Shown piece after piece: positions 8,753-18,040 of a stretch of 64,000 nt of DNA. Source of the DNA: an uncultured Alistipes sp. (GTDB lineage Bacteria; Bacteroidota; Bacteroidia; Bacteroidales; Rikenellaceae); NCBI RefSeq assembly GCF_949296715.1, contig NZ_CASFQD010000038.1:1-64000 (forward strand), given 5' to 3'. The position numbers were made by a program, and so were the translations under genes. Below the pieces are notes generated by a model. The model saw only the letters and a program-made list of their open reading frames with translations. It did no database searches and was not told the DNA's origin. Position 1 is the first letter of the stretch. Every line of letters begins with the position of its first letter.

Positions 8753-9301
8753 TCAGAACGGCAGGTCATCGGGATCGTCCGCCGGCATGGCCGGAGCCGC
8801 AGGCTGCGACGCCGCGGCGGGCTGCTGGTAACCGCCCTGCGCCGGCTGCTGCTGGTAACCGCCCTGCGCGGCCGGACGGCCGTAGGAGGACGGGGCACCC
8901 GAGCCGTAGCCCGACGCAGCACCCTGCTGACCGTAGCCGCCCGACGGGGCACTGTCCGACGCGGGGTTGTCCTGCCGACGTCCCAGCAGGTTCATCGTGT
9001 CGGCCAGAATCTCGGTCGTATAGCGTTTGTTGTTGTCCTTGTCCATCCACTCGCGCGTGCGCAGGCGCCCCTCGATGTAGAGCTGCGTGCCCTTGCGCAC
9101 GTAGCGGTCCACCACGTCGGCCAGTCCGCGCCACAGCGTGATCGTGTGCCACTCGGTGTGCTCCTTCGTCTCGTTCGACGCCCGGTCGAACAGCCGTTCG
9201 GTCGTCGCCAGACGCACGCGGGCCACCTTGACGCCGCTCTCGGTCGTGCGCACTTCGGGGTCGAGGCCCACGTTGCCCACCAGAATCACCTTGTTTACCA
9301 T
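8753..9301 (-). CDS. ssb: Single-stranded DNA-binding protein
   Basis: 182 aa. The N-terminal OB fold (about residues 1-110, MVNKVILVGNVGLDPEVR onward) binds single-stranded DNA as a tetramer in replication and repair. A Gly/Gln/Ser-rich linker with several GGYQQQPAQ-like repeats follows. The extreme C-terminus is the acidic DDPDDLPF peptide that recruits partner enzymes. It is the last gene of the lpxK-PNP-ssb transcript, starting 4 bases after the PNP stop. Confidence 0.96.
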   Translation of the reverse strand: MVNKVILVGNVGLDPEVRTTESGVKVARVRLATTERLFDRASNETKEHTEWHTITLWRGLADVVDRYVRKGTQLYIEGRLRTREWMDKDNNKRYTTEILADTMNLLGRRQDNPASDSAPSGGYGQQGAASGYGSGAPSSYGRPAAQGGYQQQPAQGGYQQPAAASQPAAPAMPADDPDDLPF

Positions 9302-9305
9302 ATCG

Positions 9306-10112
9306 CTAAAGCTCTTTGATCATCCGTTCGAAAAGGCGCTGCATGTGCACCCCGGCCTTCTTGCCCTGACGCTGCACGTCCTCGTGGTCGCCCACCTCGT
9401 CCGACAGGCCGCAGTTCGTGATGACCGAGACGCCGAAGACAGGAATCGACATGTGGCGCGCCACGATCACCTCCGGTACGGTCGACATGCCCGCGGCATC
9501 GCCGCCGATGGCCTTGAAGTAGCGGTATTCGGCCTGCGTCTCGAATGTCGGGCCCGTACCGCCGACGTAGACGCCGTACTGGAGCTTGATGCCCTCCTCT
9601 TCGGCGATGCGCGTGGCGCGGGCGATGAGCTCCTTGTCGTAGCAGTTGTGCATGTCCGGGAAGCGGGGTCCCAGTTCGGCCATGTTGGGGCCGATGAGCG
9701 GGTTGGGCATCAGGTTGATGTGGTCCGTAATGACCATCAGGTCGCCCACACGGAACGACGTGTTGATGCCGCCCGAAGCATTCGACACGAAGAGATACTT
9801 GATCCCCAGCTGCTGCATCATCCGCACGGGGAAGGTCACCTGCTGCATGCCGTAGCCCTCGTAGTAGTGGAAGCGGCCCTGCATGGCCACGACCCTGTGC
9901 CCCTCGACACGGCCGAAGATCAGACGGCCCTTGTGCCCCTCGACCGTCGAGACGGGGAAGCCCGGGATCGTCTTGTAGTCGAGTGCGTATTCCGTCTCGA
10001 TGCGGTCGGCGAAGTCGCCGAGGCCCGTACCGAGGATGATGCCCACTTCGGGCGAGAAATCGTGCGTCTGCGCCTTGATCCAGGCGGCGGTCTTCTTAAT
10101 TTCCTCTAACAT
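9306..10112 (-). CDS. Purine nucleoside phosphorylase (trimeric type)
   Basis: 268 aa. It splits guanosine/inosine-type nucleosides with phosphate for purine salvage. Family markers run in order: GIILGTGLGDF (phosphate-binding loop), GRFHYYEGY, VSNASGGIN, and the purine-site stretch GGTGPTFETQAE followed by GMSTVPE and ITNCGLSD. The size fits the trimeric, mammalian-like class rather than the hexameric DeoD. The start overlaps the 3' end of lpxK by 17 bases, so it is co-transcribed and perhaps coupled. Confidence 0.93.
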   Translation of the reverse strand: MLEEIKKTAAWIKAQTHDFSPEVGIILGTGLGDFADRIETEYALDYKTIPGFPVSTVEGHKGRLIFGRVEGHRVVAMQGRFHYYEGYGMQQVTFPVRMMQQLGIKYLFVSNASGGINTSFRVGDLMVITDHINLMPNPLIGPNMAELGPRFPDMHNCYDKELIARATRIAEEEGIKLQYGVYVGGTGPTFETQAEYRYFKAIGGDAAGMSTVPEVIVARHMSIPVFGVSVITNCGLSDEVGDHEDVQRQGKKAGVHMQRLFERMIKEL

Positions 10113-11139
10113 CTTCTTCTAATTTTTGCAGAAAATCCGTTGCCGAATCCTCTATGAATGAAATATTGATCGGTAGGTAGTACAACGTGCGCCGCACTTC
10201 GGCGGGCACCTTTGCACGGTTGGTCATCTTGACGACATCCTTCTCGGTCGTGACAATAACCGAGCCGGGATGTTTTGCGAGCAGCCCTGCGAGGGCATTC
10301 ATGTCGCGGACCTTGTAGACGTGGTGGTCGTCGAGCGTCATCTCCGCGACGACGTCGTAGCGCTCGTGCAGCGTCTGCAGGAAGGGGCGCGGGTTTCCGA
10401 TGCCCGACAGGGCAATGACCTTCGCCCCGGGCTTGAGCGGTTCGGGGCTCGCCTCGTCCGCATAGAGCGGCTGGGGCATGAAGCTCTCGAAGCGCGTGAA
10501 GTAGACCCGCTGGTAGGCGACCTGGATGAGCACCTTGCGCAGGATGCGGCGGTCGATGGGCGCCATGCGGTCGGGGCACTTCGTCACCACGAAGTAGTGG
10601 GCGCGGTGCAGCTCCTCGGGCAGGTCGCGCAGCGTGCCCTGCGGCAGCATCTTGTCGTGCTGAACGGGGCGCGTGGCGTCGATCATCACGATGTTGACCT
10701 TCGGCTCCACGTAGCGGTGCTGGAAGCCGTCGTCCATGATGATGAGGTCCACGTCGGGGTGGTCGGCCCGGATGCGGCGGATGCCGTCGGCCCGCTTTTC
10801 GCACACGGCGACCACGATGTCGGGGAACTTGAGCTTGATCTGCAGCGGTTCGTCGCCCACCATGCGGTAGTGCGAGTCGTACTGTACCTCCAGATAGCCC
10901 TTCGTGCGGCGTCCGTAGCCGCGCGAGAGCAGCGCCACGCGGTGCATCTGCGACATGTAGGAGATGATCATCTCGGCCATCGGGGTCTTGCCCGTGCCGC
11001 CGACGGTGATGTTGCCGATGCAGATGACCGGAATGTCTAAGCGCTCGCTTTTGAGAACGCCCCAGTCGAAGAGGCGGTGACGCAACGTCACCCCCGCCTT
11101 ATAGAGGAGCGCAGCAGGCGCAAGCAGACACTTCCACAT
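10096..11139 (-). CDS. lpxK: Tetraacyldisaccharide 4'-kinase
   Basis: 347 aa. It phosphorylates the 4' position of the lipid A disaccharide at the inner membrane. The N-terminal hydrophobic helix (MWKCLLAPAALLYKAG) is a membrane-contact element. The P-loop is GNITVGGTGKTP near residue 41, and MDDGFQHR is the family's second signature. The frame stays open for 2 kb upstream because antisense strands are open in this high-GC sequence. The start is set at 11139 by homology and by a good promoter just upstream. Confidence 0.95.
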   Translation of the reverse strand: MWKCLLAPAALLYKAGVTLRHRLFDWGVLKSERLDIPVICIGNITVGGTGKTPMAEMIISYMSQMHRVALLSRGYGRRTKGYLEVQYDSHYRMVGDEPLQIKLKFPDIVVAVCEKRADGIRRIRADHPDVDLIIMDDGFQHRYVEPKVNIVMIDATRPVQHDKMLPQGTLRDLPEELHRAHYFVVTKCPDRMAPIDRRILRKVLIQVAYQRVYFTRFESFMPQPLYADEASPEPLKPGAKVIALSGIGNPRPFLQTLHERYDVVAEMTLDDHHVYKVRDMNALAGLLAKHPGSVIVTTEKDVVKMTNRAKVPAEVRRTLYYLPINISFIEDSATDFLQKLEEDVRGN

Positions 11140-11169
11140 CTCTCTTTTCCGGTTCAATGCTCGATTTTT

Positions 11170-11200
11170 CAAAGGTAGCAATAAATCTCCGGACCGCAAA
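11170..11200 (-). promoter_or_regulatory. lpxK-PNP-ssb promoter
   Basis: On the minus strand TTTG (11200-11197), 19 bases, then TACCTTTG (11177-11170). The leader is about 25 bases. Confidence 0.7.
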
Positions 11201-11325
11201 ACGATCGTCCCAAAACTTCGCCCATGAGGCCTTATCACACGACAAAAAGCACAAAAAACGGGCGTTTCGCCCCCGATCTGGGGCGCTTTGCAGGAAAAGG
11301 ACGGTGCAGGCTGTCGTTTTTTTAT

Positions 11326-11333
11326 TAACTTTG
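11326..11333 (+). promoter_or_regulatory. -7 box of the M23 peptidase gene (TAACTTTG)
   Basis: TAACTTTG ends only 10 bases before the ATG at 11344, which leaves a transcript leader of a few bases at most. No clear -33 element. Confidence 0.5.
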
Positions 11334-11343
11334 CCGTTGCACT

Positions 11344-12666
11344 ATGAAACGAATCCGGACAACGATATGCGTCCTGCTGCTTGTGGCGGCAGGCGCCTGC
11401 AACCGCGGCGGCAGCAGCTCCGCGGAGAACGACGAAGCGGCCGCGCCGCAGAACCTCCTCTACGGCATCAATGCCGACGACTACCGCACCGAGAGCGGCG
11501 AAATAGGCCGCGGCGAGACTCTCGGCCAGATACTCGGCTCCTACGGCGTCACGGCCCAGGCGATCGACCGGCTGGACCGCGCATCGAAGGAGGTCTTCCC
11601 GCTGCGCAACATCCGCGCCGGGCAGAAATACACGGTCTTCATCCACGAGGATTCGCTCTACGCCCCGCACCTGGACTACCTCGCCTACGAGGTCTCGCTC
11701 ACCGACTACGTGGTCTTCGGCTTCCACGACGACTCGGTCTCGATCCGCCGCGACACGAAGCCCTACACGCTGCGCCGCACGAAGAAGAGCGCGACGATCA
11801 ACTCGTCGCTCTGGGGTGCGATCATGGAGCAGGAGCTGCCCTACGCCCTGGCCGCCGAGATGGAGGACATCTACCAGTGGACGGTCGACTTTTTCGGCAT
11901 CCAGAAGGGCGACAACTTCACCGTGATTTACGACGAGCGCTTCATCGACGACACGATCCCCGCGGGCATCGGCCGCATCTGGGGCGCGAAATTCGCCCAG
12001 AGCGGCAAGGAGTACTACGCCATCCCGTTCCGCCAGAACGGCAAGCTGCAATACTGGGAGGCCGACGGTGCGAGCCTGCGCAAGCAGATGCTCAAGGCGC
12101 CGCTGAAATATTCGCGCATCAGTTCGCGCTTCACCTACGCGCGCAAGCACCCCATCTACAAGGTCTACCGGCCCCACACGGGTGTCGACTACGCCGCACC
12201 GAAGGGTACGCCCGTACATGCCGTGGCCGACGGTGTGGTGATCTTCAAGGGCTGGGGCGGCGGTGGCGGCAACACGCTCAAGATCAAGCACCCGGGCAAC
12301 CTCATGACGGGCTACCTCCACTTGAGCGGCTACGCCAAGGGCATCAACAAGGGCACACGCGTGTCGCAGGGTCAGCTGATCGGCTACGTCGGCTCGACGG
12401 GCGCCTCGACGGGCCCCCACCTCGACTACCGCGTCTGGCGCAACGGCACGCCGATCGACCCGCTGAAGATTCCGCAGGAGCCTGCCGAACCGATCTCGAA
12501 GGAGAACCGCGCGGTCTTCGAATACGTGCGTGACCGCATCATGGCCGAACTCAACGGCGAGGTGAAGGACGAGGAGCGCATCACGCAGCTCGACTCGCTG
12601 CCGCTGCCCGCATCGGCAACGGCCGACGCCCCGGCAGCGAAGAGCGGCAAGGAGAGCGGCAAATAA
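11344..12666 (+). CDS. M23 family metallopeptidase lipoprotein (peptidoglycan endopeptidase)
   Basis: 440 aa. Lipoprotein signal with lipobox AAGAC (Cys19), so it is anchored in the cell envelope. Residues of about 45-270 form an OapA-like regulatory region with a LysM-like part (ETLGQILGSYGVT). The LytM domain follows: HTGVDYAAPKGTP gives the HxxxD zinc ligands, YLHLS a further His, and GPHLDYR stands where HLHFE is usual, so the last His is Asp. That change is common in Bacteroidetes relatives as I recall them. The likely role is cutting peptide crosslinks during wall growth. ispD begins 18 bases downstream. Confidence 0.9.
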   Translation: MKRIRTTICVLLLVAAGACNRGGSSSAENDEAAAPQNLLYGINADDYRTESGEIGRGETLGQILGSYGVTAQAIDRLDRASKEVFPLRNIRAGQKYTVFIHEDSLYAPHLDYLAYEVSLTDYVVFGFHDDSVSIRRDTKPYTLRRTKKSATINSSLWGAIMEQELPYALAAEMEDIYQWTVDFFGIQKGDNFTVIYDERFIDDTIPAGIGRIWGAKFAQSGKEYYAIPFRQNGKLQYWEADGASLRKQMLKAPLKYSRISSRFTYARKHPIYKVYRPHTGVDYAAPKGTPVHAVADGVVIFKGWGGGGGNTLKIKHPGNLMTGYLHLSGYAKGINKGTRVSQGQLIGYVGSTGASTGPHLDYRVWRNGTPIDPLKIPQEPAEPISKENRAVFEYVRDRIMAELNGEVKDEERITQLDSLPLPASATADAPAAKSGKESGK

Positions 12667-12684
12667 ACCGAAACGAGCCGACGC

Positions 12685-13431
12685 ATGGAACCTACCGGAG
12701 TACTTATCGTGGCAGGCGGCAGCGGCCGCCGCTGCGGCGGACAGCTGCCCAAGCAGTTCCGCCTGCTGGGCGGACAGCCCGTGCTGGCCCGCACGATCAA
12801 CCTTTTCGCCGAGGCGCTGCCCGGCGCCCGGATCGTCGCGATCCTCCCGGCGGAGTACGCCGCCTTCTGGCGCGACCTTGCGGCCCGCTTCGACGTCGCC
12901 GCCCACACGGTAGCCGAAGGGGGCGCCGAACGCTTCCATTCGGTCCGCAACGGCCTGGCTGCCCTGCCTGCGGAGACGGAGCTCATCGCCGTACAGGACG
13001 GCGTGCGGCCGCTGGCCAGCATCGGGATGATCCGCCGCGTGGCGGAGGCGGCGGCTGCGGCCGGTGCCGCCATTCCCGTCGTGGAGCCCGTCGATTCGTT
13101 CCGCGAGACCGACGGCCCCGACACCCCGGCTGCTGCCGCAGAAGACCCGCAGACCCCCTCGCACATCGTCGACCGGCGGCGGCTGCGCATCGTGCAGACC
13201 CCGCAGATATTCCGCGCCGGGCTGCTCCGCGCGGCCTACGAAGCGCCCTACGACACGGCCTTCACCGACGATGCGTCGGTCGTCGAGCGCGCGGGCCATG
13301 CCGTGCGGCTCGTTGCGGGCGAACGCACGAACCTGAAGCTCACCACCCCCGAGGACTTCATCGTGGCCGAGGCGCTGCTTGCGGCCCGCGAGGAGAGCGA
13401 AAAGAGCGAACCCGATGCAGACCGTCTATAA
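12685..13431 (+). CDS. ispD: 2-C-methyl-D-erythritol 4-phosphate cytidylyltransferase
   Basis: 248 aa. Third step of the MEP isoprenoid pathway, making CDP-methylerythritol. The nucleotide-binding loop VAGGSGRRCGG is followed by LPKQF. QDGVRP, TPQIF and ERTNLKLTTPED are the later active-site motifs. An extra acidic/Ala insertion (TDGPDTPAAAAEDPQTPS, about residues 134-151) lengthens the loop before HIVDRRRLRIVQTPQ. The end overlaps the next gene by 17 bases. Confidence 0.94.
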   Translation: MEPTGVLIVAGGSGRRCGGQLPKQFRLLGGQPVLARTINLFAEALPGARIVAILPAEYAAFWRDLAARFDVAAHTVAEGGAERFHSVRNGLAALPAETELIAVQDGVRPLASIGMIRRVAEAAAAAGAAIPVVEPVDSFRETDGPDTPAAAAEDPQTPSHIVDRRRLRIVQTPQIFRAGLLRAAYEAPYDTAFTDDASVVERAGHAVRLVAGERTNLKLTTPEDFIVAEALLAAREESEKSEPDADRL

Positions 13432-14032
13432 ATACCACTTCGGACGCCGCACAATCTACTGGACGCTGATTCACCTGGTGGTCTTCGTCCTGCTGGGCTG
13501 GCTGCTCTACCACCTCTACGAGGGGGGCTACCTCTCGGCGTGGTTCACGTCGTTCGTCGTGGCGCTCGTGGCGCTGATGTCGCTGTCGATTCCCCGCCGC
13601 ATCGTCGTCACCGACGAGAAGGTCGAAATCCGCTGCCTGCTCGACATCACCGAAATCCGCCGCGAGGAGATTGCCTCGGTGCGCCGCGTCGAGAGGCGCC
13701 GCATGCGGTGGCTGATTCCTGTTTTCGGGGGCTGCGGCTTCTTCGGCTACTACGGCCACTTCATCGACCTGCGCCGCTTCGACCGCGTGCGGCTCTACGC
13801 CTCCGAGTGGAAGAATTTTGTCGAAATCACCGACATCTACGAGGAGCGGCTCTACGTCTCGTGCACCGAGGCCGACAGGCTGGTGGCACAGCTGACACCG
13901 CCCGGCGGCAACCGTCCCGAAGAGGACGACGACGAGGAGCCGGACGAAAACGCCCCCGCCGCAGAAGAGAACGGGCCCGGGGGCTCCTCCTCCGCCGGGA
14001 CGGCACAGTCGCAGCGTGAAGAACGGGCATGA
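13415..14032 (+). CDS. PH-like domain membrane protein with acidic tail
   Basis: 205 aa of unknown specific function. Two hydrophobic segments (about residues 13-33 and 38-50) form a hairpin in the membrane. A bacterial PH-like beta domain follows ([28 protein letters not shown], quoted here only as its position, residues 56-84) with [19 protein letters not shown] near its end. The last 45 residues are low-complexity and acidic ([11 protein letters not shown]). It overlaps ispD and is probably cotranscribed. The domain assignment rests on pattern alone. Confidence 0.7.
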   Translation: MQTVYKYHFGRRTIYWTLIHLVVFVLLGWLLYHLYEGGYLSAWFTSFVVALVALMSLSIPRRIVVTDEKVEIRCLLDITEIRREEIASVRRVERRRMRWLIPVFGGCGFFGYYGHFIDLRRFDRVRLYASEWKNFVEITDIYEERLYVSCTEADRLVAQLTPPGGNRPEEDDDEEPDENAPAAEENGPGGSSSAGTAQSQREERA

Positions 14033-14169
14033 ATTTTGCCCGCAACACCCCGACACTCCGGCCGGAGACATCAGCCGCCGCAAGGAGACCGAGGGGTCCG
14101 CAAACCGAAAAAAACAAGGTTTCAACAACCGCAAAATCCTTATCAACAAATTCCAAACCAACAAAAAAG

Positions 14170-14334
14170 ATGAAAAAGTACCGTTGCACCGTTTGCGACT
14201 GGGTCTATGATCCGGCGCTGGGCGACCCCGAAGGAGGCATCGCCCCCGGAACCGCATTCGAAGAGATTCCCGACGACTGGGTATGCCCGCTCTGCGGCGT
14301 CGGCAAGGACCAGTTCGAAGAGGTCGCCGAATAA
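14170..14334 (+). CDS. Rubredoxin
   Basis: 54 aa, the standard size. One iron is held by four cysteines in the motifs CTVCDWVYD and CPLCGVGK. It is a one-electron carrier in the cytoplasm, often for peroxide or oxygen reduction in anaerobes. The start is the ATG before KKYRC; the same frame is open upstream but without family sequence. It lies 137 bases behind the PH-domain gene. Confidence 0.96.
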   Translation: MKKYRCTVCDWVYDPALGDPEGGIAPGTAFEEIPDDWVCPLCGVGKDQFEEVAE

Positions 14335-14370
14335 GGTTCCCGCGACCCGGACTCCGGGCCGAATTGGACG

Positions 14371-14402
14371 AAGGGATACTGCGCACGGAGTGTCCCTTTT
14401 TC
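14371..14402 (+). terminator. Rubredoxin terminator
   Basis: AAGGGATACT (14371-14380) pairs with AGTGTCCCTT (14389-14398), one wobble, followed by T residues. Confidence 0.7.
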
Positions 14403-14404
14403 TT

Positions 14405-14494
14405 CGGCCGGCGCAAGACCGGCCGCACTCCGGTCGCCACAAACACCGCATACCCCGGTCGGCGCAAAACGGCCCGCAGCCCAGCTGCCACAAA
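14405..14494. repeat. Two imperfect 39-base repeats, period 51
   Basis: Copies at 14405-14443 and 14456-14494 share 30 of 39 positions by my alignment and both end GCCACAAA. They lie between two terminators in a 219-base gap and appear non-coding. Confidence 0.6.
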
Positions 14495-14525
14495 AAAAGT
14501 GCGCCCGACGACATCGGGCGCACTT
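14492..14525 (-). terminator. DPP III gene terminator
   Basis: Twelve-bp stem (14497-14508 with 14514-14525). On the minus strand it runs into a seven-T tract. Confidence 0.85.
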
Positions 14526-14553
14526 CGTTCAGCCACACCGCGTGCGGCCGGGA

Positions 14554-16575
14554 TCAGTTGACGTTCGGCAGGAACGAATACTCCTTCGAGTAGCGGAGCA
14601 TCTGCTGCACGTAGTCGGCCGGATAGGAGATCTTCACGTCGACGACGCGGCCGTCCTGCTCGACGAGTTCGTACTCGGGATTGACAAAGCCGCCGTAGGG
14701 CTCGATGCCGAGCGCATAGTAGCGGTCGCGCACCTCGGCGTGGAGCTCGGGATCGACCGTAACGGCATACTTCTCGACCAGCTCGCGGCCCGCCTCATAG
14801 TCACCCTCGGACTTGATGCGCTGCACCTCGCGGAGCATCTCCCCGAAGAGCGCGCGCAGCTTCTCGAAGTCGTTGACCACGACATAGCGCTTGCCCTCCT
14901 GCTCGACCCACTCGATGACGTTGTCGGCCTTGCCGCGCTCGTAGCACCACTCGCAGATGAGCTTGCGGTTGCGCATGTGCGACTCCTCGACGTTCTTGCC
15001 CGGCTCGATGCGCGCCAGCTGCGTCATCATGCCGTTGAGAATGTACTTCGCATAGCCGGCCTTGGCCACGTCGAACGACGGCACGAGCCCCAGCTCGACC
15101 ATCTTCGGGTCACCCAGGTAGTAGAGGCCAAACAGGTCGGCGCGCGTCTCCTCGAGCGTCGAGCCGTAGCTGCGCAGCTCGCCGCCCTTCACACCGGGAG
15201 CCAGCTGGCCCGAGCCGTGGCCCAGACACTCGTGCAGATCGGTATGCAGGTCGTCGGCCAGCTTGCCGTAGCGATCCATCCGCTCGCGGTCCTCGGCGCG
15301 CAGCACGAACTCCTCGTTGAAGCCGTTGCCGTGGGCCGCCATGTCGTAGGCATAGGTGATGTTGTCGATCGTCACGGACTTCGAGCCGTACTCCTTGCGG
15401 ATCCAGTCGGCATTGGGCAGGTTGATGCCGATGGGCGTCGAGGGGTAGCAGTCGCCGCCCAGCATCGCCACGGTGATGACCTTGGCCGAGACGCCCTTGA
15501 CCCGCTCCTTGCGGTAGGCCGGATCGACGGGCGAGTGGTCCTCGAACCACTGGGCATTCTCGGAGATCACCTCCGTGCGGTGGCAGGCCTCCTTGTCCAT
15601 GAAGTTGACGATGGCCTCCCACGACGCCTTGCGGCCCAGCGGATCGCCGTAGTCCTCGATGAAGCCGTTGACGAAGTCGACGTTCGAGACGGTATCCTTC
15701 ACCCAGTCGATGTTGTACTCGTCAAAGCGCTTCAGGTCGCCCGTGCGGTAGTACTCGATCAGGGCGCCGATGGTCGACTTCTGCGGCTCGGCAGCCACGG
15801 CCTGCGCCTTCTCGAGCCAGTAGACGATGCGCTCGATGGCCGGCGAGTACATGCCGCCGACCTTCCACACGCGCTCGTAGATGCGGCCCGTCTTCTCCTC
15901 CTTGACCAGCTGCGAGTTCAGACCGTAGGAAACCGGCTCGGGATTGCCCGCATCGGCGGCCGCCATGTCGGCGTAGAACTTCTCGGCCTCGGCCTGCCGC
16001 ACGTTGCGGTAGTAGTTGCTCGACGAGGTCCAGAGCAGGTCCTCGCCCGCCGTCTGGTTGAGCCGCGTCGGATAGAGGTCGGGGTTGAAGATCGCCTCGC
16101 AGACCAGCTCGAACATCGGCTGCAGATCGCCGGGCAGAGCAGCGGGCAGCGACGCCGCCACCTCGCGGAAATAGGCCTCGGAGAACTCCGGCACGAACTT
16201 GTCGTTGGAATAGTGGTGGTGGATGCCGTTGGCGAACCATACCTTCTTGAGATACTTCTCGAGGGCCTTCCACTCCTCCGTCGTGCGGTCGCCCGCATAG
16301 TTTTCATAGATTGCCTCCAGCGTGCGGCGCACGGGCAGGTTCACGGCGCAGTTCTGGTCGTAGAGGATGTCGCGTCCGCACTTCGCCGCCTCCGAAAGGT
16401 AGTAGATCAGCTCCTTCTGCTCGAGCGGCAGCGCCTCGAAGCCCGGAACCTCGTAACGGATGACCTTGATGTCGTCGAAGCGGTCGACGATCCACGGAGC
16501 CTGCTCCTCGTGCGGGGCATTGCCGCACGACGCAAGGGCCAAAAGGGGAAATGTCATAAGAATGGTACTTTTCAT
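14554..16575 (-). CDS. Dipeptidyl-peptidase III family (M49) lipoprotein
   Basis: 673 aa. DPP III removes dipeptides from peptide N-termini. The family's zinc motif HExxGH is present as HECLGH near residue 447, and the second motif EExRAD as EETRAD about 30 residues later, so it should be active. Most described DPP III enzymes are cytosolic. This one starts with a lipoprotein signal (MKSTILMTFPLLALASCGN, Cys17), so it acts in the envelope on imported or external peptides. Single gene, divergent from panC, with a strong terminator. Confidence 0.92.
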   Translation of the reverse strand: MKSTILMTFPLLALASCGNAPHEEQAPWIVDRFDDIKVIRYEVPGFEALPLEQKELIYYLSEAAKCGRDILYDQNCAVNLPVRRTLEAIYENYAGDRTTEEWKALEKYLKKVWFANGIHHHYSNDKFVPEFSEAYFREVAASLPAALPGDLQPMFELVCEAIFNPDLYPTRLNQTAGEDLLWTSSSNYYRNVRQAEAEKFYADMAAADAGNPEPVSYGLNSQLVKEEKTGRIYERVWKVGGMYSPAIERIVYWLEKAQAVAAEPQKSTIGALIEYYRTGDLKRFDEYNIDWVKDTVSNVDFVNGFIEDYGDPLGRKASWEAIVNFMDKEACHRTEVISENAQWFEDHSPVDPAYRKERVKGVSAKVITVAMLGGDCYPSTPIGINLPNADWIRKEYGSKSVTIDNITYAYDMAAHGNGFNEEFVLRAEDRERMDRYGKLADDLHTDLHECLGHGSGQLAPGVKGGELRSYGSTLEETRADLFGLYYLGDPKMVELGLVPSFDVAKAGYAKYILNGMMTQLARIEPGKNVEESHMRNRKLICEWCYERGKADNVIEWVEQEGKRYVVVNDFEKLRALFGEMLREVQRIKSEGDYEAGRELVEKYAVTVDPELHAEVRDRYYALGIEPYGGFVNPEYELVEQDGRVVDVKISYPADYVQQMLRYSKEYSFLPNVN

Positions 16576-16683
16576 AACGGTACTGTCTGGGTTAATCCGC
16601 ACGAAGATAGCAAAAAAAGCAGTGAAAATTCCGTGCCCGGCAGCTTTTTTAATTTTTAATTTTTCATTCTTAATTATCTTTTC

Positions 16684-16691
16684 TACCTTTG
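16684..16691 (+). promoter_or_regulatory. panC -7 box (TACCTTTG)
   Basis: A good match to TAnnTTTG 26 bases before the panC ATG. A T-rich tract takes the place of a clear -33 TTTG. Confidence 0.5.
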
Positions 16692-16717
16692 CCCCCGCAC
16701 AACCCGATCGAAAAGAG

Positions 16718-17554
16718 ATGGAAGTATTTACAAGCGTCAAGGAACTCCGCGCCCGTCTGGACGGGGTGGAGCCGTCGGGAATCGGTTTCGTCCCGACAAT
16801 GGGCGCCCTGCATGCAGGACACCGTTCCCTCGTGGAGCGCGCACGCAAGGAGAATGCCACGGTCGTCGTGAGCGTCTTCGTCAACCCCACGCAGTTCAAC
16901 GACAAGAACGATCTGAAACACTATCCGCGCACGCCGGAGGCCGATGCCCGCGTGCTCGAAGAGGCCGGAGCCGACTTCGTGCTCATGCCCTCCGTCGAGG
17001 AGATCTACCCCGAGCCCGATACGCGGCAGTTCGACTTCGGACTCATTGACAAGGTCATGGAGGGCGCCACGCGCCCCGGACACTTCAACGGCGTGGCGCA
17101 GGTCGTCAGCCGCCTGTTCGACATCGTGCGGCCCCGCCGCGCCTACTTCGGCGAAAAGGACTTCCAGCAGATTGCCGTGATCCGCGCCATGGTCGAGCAG
17201 CTCGGTCTCGAGGTCGAAATCGTCGAGTGCCCGATTGTCCGCGGCGAGGACGGACTGGCCCTCTCGTCGCGCAACACGCTGCTCGACGCGCCGCACCGCG
17301 CCGCCGCACCCCACATCTACGCCACGTTGCGCGCCGCCGTCGAGGCTTCGCACCGCCTCACGCCCGCCGAGCTCAAGCGCTGGGTCACCGAGCAGGTCGA
17401 GCGCAACCCGCTGCTGCGGGTGATCTACTACCAGTCGGTCGACGCCCGCACCATGCAGGAGGTCACGACGTGGGACGACGCCCCTCGCATCCAGGGCTGC
17501 ATCGCCGTGCAGGCGGGCGACATCCGTTTAATCGACAACATCCGCATCCGATAA
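16718..17554 (+). CDS. panC: Pantothenate synthetase
   Basis: 278 aa. It joins pantoate and beta-alanine using [14 protein letters not shown] is the HxGH-type nucleotide site, FVNPTQF and FGEKDFQQ bind substrate, and LALSSRN is the family KMSKS-like loop. The ATG at 16718 follows AAAAGAG; the open frame upstream lacks homology. Its TAA overlaps the panD ATG by one base (TAATG), which couples this enzyme to the supplier of its beta-alanine. Confidence 0.97.
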   Translation: MEVFTSVKELRARLDGVEPSGIGFVPTMGALHAGHRSLVERARKENATVVVSVFVNPTQFNDKNDLKHYPRTPEADARVLEEAGADFVLMPSVEEIYPEPDTRQFDFGLIDKVMEGATRPGHFNGVAQVVSRLFDIVRPRRAYFGEKDFQQIAVIRAMVEQLGLEVEIVECPIVRGEDGLALSSRNTLLDAPHRAAAPHIYATLRAAVEASHRLTPAELKRWVTEQVERNPLLRVIYYQSVDARTMQEVTTWDDAPRIQGCIAVQAGDIRLIDNIRIR

Positions 17555-17913
17555 TGAAATTCCAGATTGAAGTAATAAAATCGAAGATCCACCGCGTGAC
17601 CGTCACGCAGGCCGACCTGAATTACGTGGGCAGCATCACCATCGACGAGGCGCTGCTCGAAGCCGCCAACATCGTCGAGGGCGAGAAGGTCCAGATCATG
17701 GACATCAACAACGGCGAACGTTTCGAGACCTACACGATCAAGGGCGAGCGCAACAGCGGCTGCATCTGCCTGAACGGCGCCGCTGCCCGCAAGGTGCAGG
17801 TGGGCGACGTGGTCATCATCGCCTCCTATGCCCTGATGGACTTCGAGCAGGCCAAGCAGTTCCGCCCCTGGATTATCTTCCCCGACACGGCAACGAACCG
17901 GCTGGTCAAGTAA
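17554..17913 (+). CDS. panD: Aspartate 1-decarboxylase proenzyme
   Basis: 119 aa. It makes beta-alanine from aspartate for pantothenate. The proenzyme cuts itself between Gly26 and Ser27 (YVGSIT) to create the pyruvoyl cofactor. [11 protein letters not shown] and VIIASYALM are the other conserved blocks. One-base overlap with panC; strong terminator downstream. Confidence 0.97.
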   Translation: MKFQIEVIKSKIHRVTVTQADLNYVGSITIDEALLEAANIVEGEKVQIMDINNGERFETYTIKGERNSGCICLNGAAARKVQVGDVVIIASYALMDFEQAKQFRPWIIFPDTATNRLVK

Positions 17914-17915
17914 CA

Positions 17916-17939
17916 CCGGGGCACAACAACAAGCCCCGG
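17916..17939. repeat. Hairpin with CCGGGGC arms and partial downstream copy
   Basis: CCGGGGC (17916-17922) and GCCCCGG (17933-17939) enclose an ACAACAACAA loop right after the panD stop. The 11-mer CACCGGGGCAC recurs about 44 bases on. Purpose unknown; possibly an mRNA 3' structure. Confidence 0.5.
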
Positions 17940-18040
17940 GTCAGGCAGCACCGGGGCACGATCCCGCAGCCACACGGGCCGCACCGGACCCGAAATCGAG
18001 GCCCCGCGACATCGGCGAGGAGGTCGAAATACCTATTTTT

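Noticed and set aside
11140..13299. Upstream extension of the lpxK frame to over 1000 codons
   Set aside because: It runs antisense to ispD and the M23 gene without homology. The lpxK start is fixed by the MWKCLL helix and a promoter at 11170-11200.
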